Source: a virus. From it: 42,723 nucleotides of DNA. Of this stretch, positions 1-7,077 are shown in pieces (within the stretch, counting starts at the first letter, position 1; every line of letters begins with the position of its first letter). The translations under genes were made by a program, and so were the position numbers. The notes beneath the pieces were generated by a model. It was not told where the DNA came from, made no database searches, and saw only the letters and a list, made by a program, of their open reading frames with translations. The stretch spans positions 1-42,723 of IMG/VR virus record IMGVR_UViG_3300042154_002579. The stretch is one strand, 5' to 3'.

Positions 1-11
1 TTGCGCGTCAT
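1..11 (-). CDS. Start of a leftward gene cut by the window edge
   Basis: An ATG at 11-9 lies one base after the stop of the preceding leftward gene (TGA at 15-13), the same tight junction used throughout this operon. Only Met-Thr-Arg is visible, so nothing can be said of the product. Confidence 0.45.
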
Positions 12-12
12 G

Positions 13-372
13 TCAGAAGTCTCCGAGCAGATCGTTGAGGTCGAGAGTGGGCGTTGCGTTAGGTGTTGCCCCTTGAGGCAACGGAGTCCAGCCAAATTCG
101 CGTTCCGCCACGCCTTCGGGGTCTGCCAACCAGCGTGTCCAGAACGCTGCAAAACAATCCGCACGGATTGTTAGGACCTTGCGGGTCGAACGGTTGGGGC
201 CGGATGAGAAGAACCCGGAGATTTCGACTTCCGTGCCATCGCCTATCGGCGAGCAGTAAAGGCCGGGGATGATCGAGAGTCCACCGGGGTTCATGTCGGT
301 GCGGAACGCGGGGAGCCCGGAGATGCGTGGGCGCTCGGGCGCAAGGAAATGTAGAGGAGCAGTGTTTGTCAT
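13..372 (-). CDS. Unknown early protein, 119 aa
   Basis: I do not recognise this protein. It starts MTNTAPLHFL and ends DLNDLLGDF. The ATG at 372 shares its A with the TGA of the upstream helicase gene, which strongly suggests translational coupling and fixes the start, although the frame stays open further upstream. The N-terminal half is Pro/Gly-rich, the middle reads like a small beta-rich domain (GTEVEISGFF), and the acidic C-terminus DLNDLLGDF resembles the DDFADIF and DDLSDLF tails of two other leftward proteins here. Being last before the window edge and coupled to a helicase, it may act in DNA metabolism, but that is inference from position only. Confidence 0.75.
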   Translation of the reverse strand: MTNTAPLHFLAPERPRISGLPAFRTDMNPGGLSIIPGLYCSPIGDGTEVEISGFFSSGPNRSTRKVLTIRADCFAAFWTRWLADPEGVAEREFGWTPLPQGATPNATPTLDLNDLLGDF

Positions 373-1868
373 CACGAAAAATCCTTTAGGTTTGCCAGAA
401 TTAAAGTGTGCTTGGTGCGCGTTTCGAGCACGTATTGTAAGTTGTGCTCCTGTTTGATCTCGTCGTCTTTCTTGGCCCATTTGGAAGGGATGCGCCACGG
501 ATCGAGATGCACAACGGTATCCCATTCGAGGCCCTTTGCTTTGTGGCCTGTCGCGAGTGTGACGAGGCCGGAGTCCTTCGCGAACAAATTGTCAAGTTCA
601 GACACAAGGGCGCGGACTGTGCTGGGCGATCGGTTTTCGATCACCGACACAATACACTCATAACGATCTGTCACGGAGTCGATCTTGCTCGCGTCGTCGT
701 TCGCTTCCGCTTTTGATCGTTCGGTTTCAAACCAACTTTCGAGCTTTTGTTTGAAAACGTCGATGGTCGTTGATTGATCTGCGGAGAGTTTTTTGCAAAG
801 CGCCGAAAGACCACGGCCAATGTCACGACCGAGCATGTTCACGCCCATGCCTTGGCGCAGCAATTTGAAGGCCATGCTTAAAAGCGGCGCGTTGTTTCGA
901 CAGAGGATCGCAACGTCGCCTTGCGAAAGGTCTTCGATCTTGCTCCAATCCCACGGTTCGCCTCGCATAAATGTGTTGACGGAACCTTTCGGGTTGGAAG
1001 GCGCTGCACGGTAGTCCGGGGCGTGAATGTGTTGGCGCTCGACCACAGACTGCGGACAGCGGAACGTGGTGTTGAGCGGGAGTTCGATCCATTCGGATTT
1101 GAGGGTTTTGAGGTTGGTCATGCTGTTATGGTCTGCGCCGCGAAAAGCGTAGATGGCTTGGCGGGGATCGCCCACAACGATCAATTTACCAGCAGCCACT
1201 TTGCGGAGCATTTGGTGATTGAGGGGTGAAAGGTCCTGGGCCTCGTCAACCAGCACAATGTTGAAACGCGGGAACGCTCCCGAAAACACGACTGGGAGAT
1301 AAATTTGGTCGTCGTAAGAAATGCAGCCGTTCATTCCTTCTTCGATGGACGAGATGAGAACCCTGCGCGCAAGTTTGCGCTCGTCAGCGGTGAGGTTTAG
1401 ATCAAGTTCGTAGTCAAGTTTTTCCCATGTTTCGGGGGTGTCGGGAACGAGCGATTTGGCATGTTGGAATTGCGACGGGACGAGTCCGCGCTGCATCGCC
1501 ATGACCACAAGTGTGCGGATCGCTGACCATTCCCCTTTGCTTTCGGGAAAAGGTTTGAGCGCGTCAGTTGTGAGGCGTCCGATTTTGTTCGCGTCGATCA
1601 GCATTTTCTTTTTGTTGATCGTAAAAGACCATGCGCGATGGCCGAGGCCGTTCATGGTCATTACGCTGAAGTTTTTGGGAAAGCGTTTTTCTAACTCTTC
1701 CTTAATTTTCTTGTTGAAGGCGAGGGCAAGGGCTGGCTCGGGGGGCAAAGCCTTGGCGAGCATGGTGAGGGTTGTGGTCTTGCCGGTGCCTGCGAGCGCG
1801 TTTACCATGAGCGACTGAGGCTGCGTGGCCGCGTGAATGATGGCGGCTTGTTCGGGAGTTGGTTTCAT
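372..1868 (-). CDS. UvrD/Rep-type superfamily 1 DNA helicase, 498 aa
   Basis: This is an ATP-driven DNA-unwinding enzyme, probably acting in phage replication or recombination. The SF1 motifs appear in order: a Q-like motif TPEQAAI (4-10), Walker A ALAGTGKTTT (24-33), Walker B with VLVDEAQD (205-212), motif III GDPRQAIYAFRGAD (233-246), motif IV LNTTFR (265-270), motif V ATGHKAKGLEWDTVV (439-453) and motif VI QYVLETRTKH (478-487). At 498 residues it is shorter than cellular UvrD (about 720), as is common for phage copies, mainly through reduced 1B/2B regions. Motif VI reads ETRTK where cellular enzymes have ATRAK. It lies in the leftward early operon. The family call is secure; the exact pathway is not. 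Confidence 0.95.
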   Translation of the reverse strand: MKPTPEQAAIIHAATQPQSLMVNALAGTGKTTTLTMLAKALPPEPALALAFNKKIKEELEKRFPKNFSVMTMNGLGHRAWSFTINKKKMLIDANKIGRLTTDALKPFPESKGEWSAIRTLVVMAMQRGLVPSQFQHAKSLVPDTPETWEKLDYELDLNLTADERKLARRVLISSIEEGMNGCISYDDQIYLPVVFSGAFPRFNIVLVDEAQDLSPLNHQMLRKVAAGKLIVVGDPRQAIYAFRGADHNSMTNLKTLKSEWIELPLNTTFRCPQSVVERQHIHAPDYRAAPSNPKGSVNTFMRGEPWDWSKIEDLSQGDVAILCRNNAPLLSMAFKLLRQGMGVNMLGRDIGRGLSALCKKLSADQSTTIDVFKQKLESWFETERSKAEANDDASKIDSVTDRYECIVSVIENRSPSTVRALVSELDNLFAKDSGLVTLATGHKAKGLEWDTVVHLDPWRIPSKWAKKDDEIKQEHNLQYVLETRTKHTLILANLKDFS

Positions 1869-1888
1869 AACGACATATCCTTGCAGAT

Positions 1889-2131
1889 TTAAGCGATACG
1901 ATGAATAAGCAGGCCGAAGCCTTTTGTGTTGTGGGTAGATCGGACTGTTATTCTAAATCCAGGTTGATGTTTTTCGCGAAAGCGGCGAGCCGCGTTGTGG
2001 ACTTGTGTGGAGCAGTTCGGCCTCATGTCACGAGGGCAAGGCATGAAAAACGCATCCCCAATCTCCATGCGAAGAAAGGGGTATTGCGTGAGCGGCTCAG
2101 GCTTTTTGCCTTTCAAGATTTTGAATTGCAT
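1889..2131 (-). CDS. Small conserved-looking phage protein, 80 aa
   Basis: Starts MQFKILKGKKPEP at the ATG at 2131; the longer open frame upstream overlaps the HIRAN gene and is not needed. The pattern is a short basic N-terminus, then YPFLRMEIGDAFFMP, then a basic stretch with AARRFREK, and a beta-rich C-terminus. I have seen this layout (YPF..M..GDSFF followed by a polar helix) in many small phage proteins of unknown role, so I call it a conserved small DNA-metabolism-region protein without function. It sits 20 bases before the helicase start, likely in one transcript. Confidence 0.75.
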   Translation of the reverse strand: MQFKILKGKKPEPLTQYPFLRMEIGDAFFMPCPRDMRPNCSTQVHNAARRFREKHQPGFRITVRSTHNTKGFGLLIHRIA

Positions 2132-2141
2132 GGTGCGCTCG

Positions 2142-2576
2142 TCAAAGGTTGAAGATAACCGCAGGCTGGCCCGAGCCTGTAAACGACAGTTTGCACGGGA
2201 AACCACTCCATAGAAAACCTTCTCCTGAAACCGCAGCATCTTCGTTGTGGCCTTCGATTATCATGGCGACTCGTTCTTGGTGGATCGCAGCGTGTTCTTT
2301 TGCGAGATAGCCAAGCTGCCAAAAGCGTTGGGAAAGAAGGTCTTCGAGGTTTCCACCGTTCGCGGGGAGCGTGGCCTCGAGTTCCTCTTTTGCGTCGGGC
2401 GAGAGGTGTGAGGCATCGAACCAGACCGCGACGGCGTTGGGGTCGTAAGGGTTAGACGGCTCGGGGCGAAGTTCGAGCGTGTAACCGGCGGGAAGAGATT
2501 GAATGATCGTCTTCGCCGGGGGGCGGAAATGTGCGCCGACGAGAGGGACGACGAAGGTATTGGAGTTGGAAAGCAT
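2142..2576 (-). CDS. HIRAN-domain protein, 144 aa
   Basis: HIRAN domains bind DNA ends or 3'-OH termini and usually sit on SNF2 helicases such as HLTF/Rad5; free-standing copies are found in phages and bacteria. Seen here: VVPLVGAHFRPPA (9-21), then LELRPEPSNPYDPNAVAVWFD, the NPYDPNAVAV signature of the fold, and later LGYLAKEHA, matching the family's GYLP/GYLA strand. It carries no helicase or nuclease domain of its own. It lies two genes from the SF1 helicase, so a role as a separate DNA-end adaptor for replication or repair is reasonable but inferred. Confidence 0.8.
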   Translation of the reverse strand: MLSNSNTFVVPLVGAHFRPPAKTIIQSLPAGYTLELRPEPSNPYDPNAVAVWFDASHLSPDAKEELEATLPANGGNLEDLLSQRFWQLGYLAKEHAAIHQERVAMIIEGHNEDAAVSGEGFLWSGFPCKLSFTGSGQPAVIFNL

Positions 2577-2612
2577 GTGGCACCTTTCGGGTTTGCGGTT
2601 TGGGGTTTGCGG

Positions 2613-2837
2613 TTAGTTTAGAGTCGTGCCTTGCGGCGCGGGGTTAAAGCCGTCGATCAGCATGTTCATCATGTCGATCTGATTTTCAGTCGATACGTTT
2701 GAAATGGAGCATATTTTGAGGCCGCCGGGCATGTCGAAACCTGCGACAACCATACAAGGATGATCCTGGAGAATTTCGCGAGCAGCGTCCATAGCGCGTT
2801 GCATAAGGGCGCGCTGCTCGTTGTCGTCATGCGTCAT
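2613..2837 (-). CDS. Unknown early protein, 74 aa
   Basis: Unrecognised. The ATG at 2837 overlaps the end of the upstream gene by 11 bases. The N-terminal 25 residues are a charged amphipathic helix (NEQRALMQRAMDAAREIL), followed by a short beta-rich segment (CMVVAGFDM, LKICSIS) and a Met-rich helix (IDMMNMLIDGF). It looks like a small folded alpha/beta protein. No catalytic or metal motif is visible. Confidence 0.7.
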   Translation of the reverse strand: MTHDDNEQRALMQRAMDAAREILQDHPCMVVAGFDMPGGLKICSISNVSTENQIDMMNMLIDGFNPAPQGTTLN

Positions 2838-3156
2838 ATTTCGCTCTTTCGGCTGGAGTCATGTTTGTGTATTCCGCAGCAATGTTGAAACCTTTTTGCA
2901 TAAGGTCAAACTCTTTGTTCATGGCTTCGCGCCATACGTCGAGAAGTTTTGCGGGAGGCACTTCGCCACATTCCAAACGTGCGGAGCAATAAAGCATGAG
3001 GAAGGCTGCAGACATGGATGATGATGCGACGACTGCGAGCATGGAAGGCTGTCGTCCGAATGTGTCGCAGATGCGGTTGATGGACTCGATTGTTCGGTCG
3101 TATGCGAGCTTTTGCACGTCTCGTTTTATGTGCTTTGGGATGTCGGGGTCAGTCAT
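2827..3156 (-). CDS. Unknown early protein, 109 aa
   Basis: Unrecognised, mostly helical. A hydrophobic stretch around residues 39-58 (MLAVVASSSMSAAFLMLYCS) could be a membrane segment or a buried helix; the flanking charges do not decide it. The gene overlaps both neighbours (8 bases upstream, 11 downstream), which supports it being real and co-translated. Confidence 0.7.
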   Translation of the reverse strand: MTDPDIPKHIKRDVQKLAYDRTIESINRICDTFGRQPSMLAVVASSSMSAAFLMLYCSARLECGEVPPAKLLDVWREAMNKEFDLMQKGFNIAAEYTNMTPAERAKYDA

Positions 3157-3364
3157 GTTTGCACTCTGTGAGTTTTTGTTCGATGAATTGAATGATCTCG
3201 TCGATTTCGACGGGGGTGAAGCGGGACGCTTTGCCTTTGGCGTGTAGGTTTAGTTTGCGAGTCCAGTGGGCGAGGAGTTGGCGTAGGATCGGTGCTATGT
3301 GTTGCGGGGGATAGTGAGCGCACAAGGCGCTCACTTCTTTCAGAATGTCATCGACGCGACTCAC
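3149..3364 (-). CDS. Unknown early protein, 71 aa
   Basis: Unrecognised helical protein starting MSRVDDILKEVSALC, with a basic central part (HWTRKLNLHAKGK) and a C-terminal helix IDEIIQFIEQKLTE. Its ATG overlaps the stop of the upstream gene (ATGA junction). The basic middle could contact nucleic acid, but nothing specific supports it. Confidence 0.7.
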   Translation of the reverse strand: MSRVDDILKEVSALCAHYPPQHIAPILRQLLAHWTRKLNLHAKGKASRFTPVEIDEIIQFIEQKLTECKHD

Positions 3365-3636
3365 GCGACTTCCTCGGGGGCAGAGAGCAACGGGAGGTTG
3401 AGGGTTTTGGCGACGGTCTTGGAGTTCATCAGGGTGTCGAATTTTTCGAAAGCGAGGCGCAAGGCTTCGTCCCCGTCAGCAGCGTTGCAGCGCACTTTGA
3501 TTTCCGTCCCGTCGTTGTCAACGGTGATGCTGCATCCCCAGCGCTCAGGCGTCTCGGTGTAGCGATAGTTGTTGCGAAGCAGCGCGACTTCAGCGTTGAA
3601 AGCGTTAAGTTTGGCGAAGATCTGGGAAAGGGTCAT
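3361..3636 (-). CDS. Unknown early protein, 91 aa
   Basis: Start chosen at the ATG at 3636 (MTLSQIFAKL) because AGGAG lies about seven bases upstream; the open frame extends to 3678 without a better site. It shows an N-terminal helix, then a two-strand segment (CSITVDNDGTEIKVRC) and a helical end. Similar in size and style to the product of 4368-4580, which also has a beta segment followed by a D-E-A-F/L-R-L helix, so the two may be distant relatives. Confidence 0.72.
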   Translation of the reverse strand: MTLSQIFAKLNAFNAEVALLRNNYRYTETPERWGCSITVDNDGTEIKVRCNAADGDEALRLAFEKFDTLMNSKTVAKTLNLPLLSAPEEVA

Positions 3637-3701
3637 TTTGATTGCTCCTGCGTGATAGGTGTTAGGTGTTAGGCACATTGTGGATTGAGTAGCAGATGGG
3701 G

Positions 3702-3718
3702 TTAGCCCGTAGGGCTAA
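3702..3718 (-). terminator. Hairpin overlapping the stop of the 3715 gene
   Basis: TTAGCCC at 3702-3708 pairs with GGGCTAA at 3712-3718 across a three-base loop. The stop codon of the 3715-4086 gene (minus-strand TAG, plus 3715-3717) lies inside the stem. No T-run follows on the minus strand, so this may slow transcription, process mRNA or protect the 3' end rather than be a full terminator. Confidence 0.45.
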
Positions 3719-4086
3719 AATTCAAAGTTCGGGTCGTTGAACAGTTCCTCCATGTCTTTCAGTTTTTCGGTGAGAGGTTTGCGTGCAAAGCGTTCCTTCT
3801 CGGCGCGTTCGCGGGCGCGTTCGGCTTTTGCTTCGGCGTTGGGGTCACGAGCCCAGGAATTGACGACATGCTGGATCGGCATGGTCGGGCCTGCTATGCG
3901 GTGCGGCTGGGTTGCCCCGGCCATCTCGCGTTCACGCAGGACTCGCATGAGCGCTGCCATGCCTCCGGGTGTGGCGGGGAAGGAAAGCTCTTGCGTGTAG
4001 CCTTTTGTGGCGCGGAGTTGGAGGTAAATGAAATCGCCTTCTGAGTAGATGGCGGTGGCAGCGTGGAACGGGGCGGTTCGTGACAT
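3715..4086 (-). CDS. Unknown early protein, 123 aa, charged C-terminus
   Basis: Start at the ATG at 4086 (MSRTAPFHAATAIY), preceded by CGGAG. Residues 1-60 are beta-rich (IYSEGDFIYLQLRATK); residues 80-123 form a highly charged helix rich in Ala, Arg and Glu that may be a coiled coil, ending NDPNFEF. First gene after a 97-base gap with a minus-strand TATAAT, so it may head a sub-operon. No family recognised. Confidence 0.72.
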   Translation of the reverse strand: MSRTAPFHAATAIYSEGDFIYLQLRATKGYTQELSFPATPGGMAALMRVLREREMAGATQPHRIAGPTMPIQHVVNSWARDPNAEAKAERARERAEKERFARKPLTEKLKDMEELFNDPNFEF

Positions 4087-4130
4087 GGCAGGCTCCGAGG
4101 TAACGTAGGGTAACAGGGGACAACTCACAT

Positions 4131-4136
4131 ATTATA
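4131..4136 (-). promoter_or_regulatory. Consensus -10 (TATAAT) for the leftward genes from 4086
   Basis: The minus strand reads TATAAT about 45 bases before the 4086 start. The -35 is weak: TTGCAT is 20 bases upstream and CATTTT is 17. This is a candidate internal promoter of the leftward operon, supported by a perfect -10 only. Confidence 0.4.
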
Positions 4137-4183
4137 GTCGCACAACGGGCGGGAAAATGCAACAAAAAAGTCCACGGCTGCGA

Positions 4184-4366
4184 TCATTCGTCGTAAATAA
4201 TGGCCCGATACAATCCTTTCGGACAAATCGCTTTCCGAGTCTCGTCGTCCCAGAGGCAAAAATACGAAAATATCAACGAGCCATAAATCAGCGTGTAAGC
4301 CGCGATTGAAAAGAAAAGCCACGCCATGAGAAAAGCTGAAAGCGTGAACAATGCAGCGAATAGCAT
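4184..4366 (-). CDS. Small two-helix membrane protein, 60 aa
   Basis: Residues 1-38 are almost entirely hydrophobic (LFAALFTLSAFLMAWLFF, then AAYTLIYGSLIFSYFCLW), giving one long or two closely spaced membrane segments, followed by a polar tail DDETRKAICPKG. Likely an inner-membrane protein. In a leftward early operon it is less likely to be the holin and more likely to act on the host membrane or exclude other phages, which is inference. Its start lies one base after the upstream stop. Confidence 0.72.
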   Translation of the reverse strand: MLFAALFTLSAFLMAWLFFSIAAYTLIYGSLIFSYFCLWDDETRKAICPKGLYRAIIYDE

Positions 4367-4367
4367 G

Positions 4368-4580
4368 TCAATAATCCTTTTCTTCGAGCGGACGGAGGTG
4401 GAGTTCCACTTTGCCGGGAGTGAGGCAAATGATCTGCGCCCAGAAGTTTTGGGGTTTGTATGCGCGGATCAAGTCGAACGCCTCGTCCATGTCCGCGCAG
4501 TTGAATGTCAGGGTTTGGCGCTTGCCCTCTGGGTTTAGAGGTGCGGAGATGCAGTCATCGGTCACGGTAATAATCCTCAT
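4368..4580 (-). CDS. Unknown early protein, 70 aa
   Basis: Start taken at the ATG at 4580 (MRIITVTDD); an in-frame ATG at 4598 is possible. It overlaps the end of the upstream gene by 26 bases. The protein has a beta hairpin (QTLTFNCADMDEAFDLIRAY) and a C-terminal strand pair (GKVELHLRPL). Unrecognised; it resembles the 3361-3636 product in secondary-structure layout. Confidence 0.68.
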   Translation of the reverse strand: MRIITVTDDCISAPLNPEGKRQTLTFNCADMDEAFDLIRAYKPQNFWAQIICLTPGKVELHLRPLEEKDY

Positions 4581-4878
4581 CTGGATAGGAGTCCTCATCT
4601 TCGCCCCACTCCCCGATGTAATCAAGGATCGCGTCGTCAACTGCGCGATGAGTTGCAAGGAGTTCGAGCAGCGCGCCAGTTGCTTTGAAGAGCGGGGCGT
4701 CCGGTTTGTCTGGGTCGTCGAGTTTGAGATGGATCGAGTTGACTTCCCATTCCGGGTCGTCTCCCTCGTAGCAATCCTCCGGCGGGCCGTAGAGTTGGGG
4801 TTTGGTGCCGGGATGGGTTAAAGTCCAGTCGATGTCGAGGATGAAATCGTGGCCCATGAAATAAAGTCCGGTCTGCAT
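4555..4878 (-). CDS. Acidic unknown protein, 107 aa
   Basis: Start at the ATG at 4878 (MQTGLYFMGHDF). The protein is strongly acidic, with DDPEWEV in the middle and a tail GEWGEDEDSYPDEDYYRDR dense in Asp, Glu and Tyr. Such acidic small early phage proteins often mimic DNA or sequester basic host proteins, but nothing here identifies a target. The open frame upstream to 4986 overlaps the next gene and lacks a good ribosome site. Confidence 0.7.
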   Translation of the reverse strand: MQTGLYFMGHDFILDIDWTLTHPGTKPQLYGPPEDCYEGDDPEWEVNSIHLKLDDPDKPDAPLFKATGALLELLATHRAVDDAILDYIGEWGEDEDSYPDEDYYRDR

Positions 4879-4882
4879 GATT

Positions 4883-5116
4883 TTAGCCTTTCGAAGGAGC
4901 AAACATGATGCTGCTGGAGTATCCATCGCAGAGGGGGAACGATCGCTCTTTGATGCCGGAAGCGAGCAGTCCTTTGCGTAGGTCATCGAAAACGCCGCGA
5001 GGTGAGAGGGATGGATCGCCTCCGATGTTGTTGCATACGAAGGCCAGCACTTCAGCTTCGTATTCGGAGATAGTTATGGTGACTTCGATGGCTGTAGCTT
5101 GAGAAGTGATTTTCAT
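4883..5116 (-). CDS. Unknown early protein, 77 aa
   Basis: Begins MKITSQATAIEVTITISEYEAEVLAFVCNNI. The segment TISEYEAEVLAFVCNNIGG, followed by a Leu-rich helix, is a pattern seen in many small phage early proteins of unknown function. The ATG at 5116 is 60 bases past the previous stop. No motif beyond this. Confidence 0.7.
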   Translation of the reverse strand: MKITSQATAIEVTITISEYEAEVLAFVCNNIGGDPSLSPRGVFDDLRKGLLASGIKERSFPLCDGYSSSIMFAPSKG

Positions 5117-5168
5117 GTTGGGACTCCGTGTTGAGGGGTAGAACCGCAGGTGCGTGGAGGTGAAAGGG

Positions 5169-5186
5169 GTTGCCCGCTAGGGCAAC
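5169..5186 (-). terminator. Hairpin with the stop codon in its loop
   Basis: GTTGCCC at 5169-5175 pairs with GGGCAAC at 5180-5186. The four-base loop contains the TAG stop (plus CTA 5177-5179) of the 5177-5593 gene. On the minus strand the stem is followed by CCCTTTC, so termination would be weak. Confidence 0.45.
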
Positions 5187-5593
5187 GGCCAGACGTAGGG
5201 AAGGTCGGGGCTTTCGATCCATCCAAACTGGCGATAGTGTTCGGGTAATTTGCGAAGCAAATTGGAGCGGTGGGATGCGTGGAAGTCGGCGTTGCCGAGC
5301 CATTTCGGGGGTGAAACGGCTTCGCCGTTTGGCATGTGTGCGGCGATTTTGGCAGCGCATGTGTCGTTGAACCCGCGTTTTTTCCATTCATCACATATCG
5401 CCAGACCATACAAAACGAGGTGGGCGATGTGGCCGCGCCACATTTTGACTGCGGGATGGTTTTGCCAACCATAAGAGGGATTGGTGAGCGCGTTGAGGAT
5501 TTGCAGCGTTTCGACGCGCTGCTTTCCAAGTCTGCGATTGTCGAGAGATCGGGCGGACATGGGGAAGTCGCTGTAAGGTAAGAAGGTTTGCAT
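5177..5593 (-). CDS. MSMEG_6728-like putative pyrimidine-dimer DNA glycosylase, 138 aa
   Basis: The MSMEG_6728 family is annotated as related to T4 endonuclease V, which excises UV-damaged pyrimidine dimers. Family marks visible in order: MQTFLPYSDF at the N-terminus, RSLDNRRLGKQRVETLQILNAL (18-39), GWQNHPAVKMWRGH (about 46-59), then the C-terminal part HASHRSNLLRKLPEHY and PYVWPLP. The full-length pattern from the PY start to the PYVWP end is intact. Start at the ATG at 5593 with GGAGG nine bases upstream. Likely repairs phage DNA or processes host DNA; biochemical activity of the family is poorly tested. Confidence 0.78.
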   Translation of the reverse strand: MQTFLPYSDFPMSARSLDNRRLGKQRVETLQILNALTNPSYGWQNHPAVKMWRGHIAHLVLYGLAICDEWKKRGFNDTCAAKIAAHMPNGEAVSPPKWLGNADFHASHRSNLLRKLPEHYRQFGWIESPDLPYVWPLP

Positions 5594-5595
5594 GG

Positions 5596-5790
5596 TCAGC
5601 CTCCTGAATAAGAGTTGCGTAAAAGCCATTGGCGTTCGGCCTCGTTGTCGAGACATTCTTGCAGATCGGAGATGAATTGTTCGAGATCCAGCCTCTCGTC
5701 TTTTGTGATTTTGAAATTGGGGTTTTGCAGGTTGGCGACGAGAACGCGAATGGCTGTTTGCGCGCCGTCTGGGTAAAGTTCTGCGATCAT
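5596..5790 (-). CDS. Unknown early protein, 64 aa
   Basis: Starts at the ATG at 5790, which overlaps the upstream TGA (ATGA junction). Helical and acidic: ERLDLEQFISDLQECLDNEAERQWLL suggests a short coiled coil or a helix-loop-helix. Its end carries the GGAGG used by the glycosylase gene two bases downstream. No family recognised. Confidence 0.7.
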   Translation of the reverse strand: MIAELYPDGAQTAIRVLVANLQNPNFKITKDERLDLEQFISDLQECLDNEAERQWLLRNSYSGG

Positions 5791-5960
5791 TCTGAGTCCT
5801 CCATGATGTAGTCGATGAATGTGGAGCGGCGGAAAGTGCTGGATGCAGCCGCACAAACGTCTGCGATGTTGTTGACGAGCAGTTTGAACGCGAGAGGGTT
5901 CATATGCTGGCGGGATTCACGGAGCGCCTTTGCGAGTGCTATGAAATGTTTCTTGCTCAT
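5787..5960 (-). CDS. Small phage protein of the MSKK-F-ALA type, 57 aa
   Basis: Reads MSKKHFIALAKALRES at the N-terminus and ends STFRRSTFIDYIMEDSE. Small proteins with this opening and a Phe-Arg-x-x-x-F end are common in the early regions of many phages and have no assigned role. The stop overlaps the next gene's ATG (ATGA). Confidence 0.7.
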   Translation of the reverse strand: MSKKHFIALAKALRESRQHMNPLAFKLLVNNIADVCAAASSTFRRSTFIDYIMEDSE

Positions 5961-5963
5961 GGT

Positions 5964-6251
5964 TCACCAAGTGTAGTTCTGGGTTTTGAGAATGTCTCTA
6001 AGTTCCTGCTTGATGCGCCTTGCGTGTTCTCCGCGCCATGTGGCAGCGTTTGCCAGGAAGTAGGCCACAACGCTGACGCCAGAATCCAGGCCATACATTT
6101 CTCCGATCTGGTTGAGCGAGCGCATGGCGTATATGTAAGGGAAAGCCGCAAAATGCGGCTTGGGCCAGTTTTGGCGTATGTCCGCAGCGATGATGTAGAG
6201 GGGGCGGTGCCTTTCGGCTGGAGCGCCTTCGGCGGGAGATGTCTGAGTCAT
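5964..6251 (-). CDS. Unknown early protein, 95 aa
   Basis: Start at the ATG at 6251 (MTQTSPAEGAP), one base after the upstream stop; the longer open frame to 6479 runs through the next gene. The protein is helical after residue 18, with a basic C-terminal helix (RRIKQELRDILKTQNYTW). Unrecognised. Confidence 0.7.
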   Translation of the reverse strand: MTQTSPAEGAPAERHRPLYIIAADIRQNWPKPHFAAFPYIYAMRSLNQIGEMYGLDSGVSVVAYFLANAATWRGEHARRIKQELRDILKTQNYTW

Positions 6252-6252
6252 G

Positions 6253-6543
6253 TCATTCGTCCGAGGTGATGGGCAGGGCGGACTGCATGGTGGCGATCCA
6301 GATGGTGAGGTCGTCGATTGCCATTGCAGCCTGGGTTCGTTTGTATTTGGTGTTTGTGATCTCGCCCGCAGCGCGCAGCATGTTGGTGATGCCCATGCCG
6401 CGAGTTGGGATGACCTGCCCGTTGGTTTTGATGTAGAGCTGCAGGGCGGAGCGCAGTGAGCGGGCGCGGAAGTATGCAACAGCGTCGGGGCCGGAATAGC
6501 TGACTGCGCCAGATTTGCCGATGTGAATTGATGACTCTGACAT
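6253..6543 (-). CDS. Unknown early protein, 96 aa
   Basis: Start at the ATG at 6543 (MSESSIHIGK). Residues 10-45 (VSYSGPDAVAYFRARSLRSALQLYIK) followed by a basic middle region and a helix-turn-helix-like stretch (GMGITNMLRAAGEITNTKY) resemble small phage DNA-associated proteins. No confident domain call; a DNA-binding role is only a suggestion. Confidence 0.7.
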   Translation of the reverse strand: MSESSIHIGKSGAVSYSGPDAVAYFRARSLRSALQLYIKTNGQVIPTRGMGITNMLRAAGEITNTKYKRTQAAMAIDDLTIWIATMQSALPITSDE

Positions 6544-6554
6544 GGGACTGCCTG

Positions 6555-6770
6555 TTAGTTGGAAATGGTCTGGATGACGAAGCGGCGGTTGTCTCGCACA
6601 AGCCACTTGGTGCCGCGCCAGACGTTGATGGCTGACGCGACTGGCCAGAGTGGTGTTTGGAAGCGAAAACGCTTTCCAGCGCGTGTGCGGCCAGTGACGA
6701 GGTAGAGGTCGCCGGGGGCGGGAGTCCAGACAACTGCGCCGTTGGGGGAGCGGGTGAGAGGGGATTGCAT
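6555..6770 (-). CDS. Unknown early protein, 71 aa
   Basis: Mostly beta-strand: LYLVTGRTRAGKRFRF, then INVWRGTKWLVRDNRRFVIQ. It looks like a compact basic beta-barrel of about 60 residues. No motif identifies a family. Neighbours lie 11 and 33 bases away, so it is in the same transcript. Confidence 0.68.
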   Translation of the reverse strand: MQSPLTRSPNGAVVWTPAPGDLYLVTGRTRAGKRFRFQTPLWPVASAINVWRGTKWLVRDNRRFVIQTISN

Positions 6771-6803
6771 GGTTTTGGCTCCGTTGGTGAAAGGGGACGA
6801 TCG

Positions 6804-7040
6804 TTAGAGCGTCGGGGTGATGAAAATGCAGATGGGGTTGTTGACTAAATCCAGACGTAAAAGATCGCCCCAGTCTGTTGTGCGGTGACGGCAGGGAGAA
6901 AGGCCCAGAGCCTTTTTGGCTCGGCGGATTAGGGTTTGGCTTGTGGCGTCAGCGGGCGCGTCGATTTCGACTCGATGCACCCAGCAGTAGTTGGCTTCGC
7001 CTCCGAAAGTATCGGTCATTTCGACTGAGTAACGGCACAT
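6804..7040 (-). CDS. Small phage protein, FGGEANY type, 78 aa
   Basis: Start at the ATG at 7040 with GGAG upstream. MCRYSVEMTDTFGGEANYCWVHRVEID is a pattern I have seen in many unrelated phages' early regions (small proteins with FGGEANY), always of unknown function. The C-terminal half has a basic helix RRAKKALGLSPCRHRTTDWGD. Cys and His residues are scattered and do not form a clear zinc motif. Confidence 0.73.
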   Translation of the reverse strand: MCRYSVEMTDTFGGEANYCWVHRVEIDAPADATSQTLIRRAKKALGLSPCRHRTTDWGDLLRLDLVNNPICIFITPTL

Positions 7041-7077
7041 GGTAGGGCTCCAGGTTTGGGGGTGCAGAGGTGCAGAA

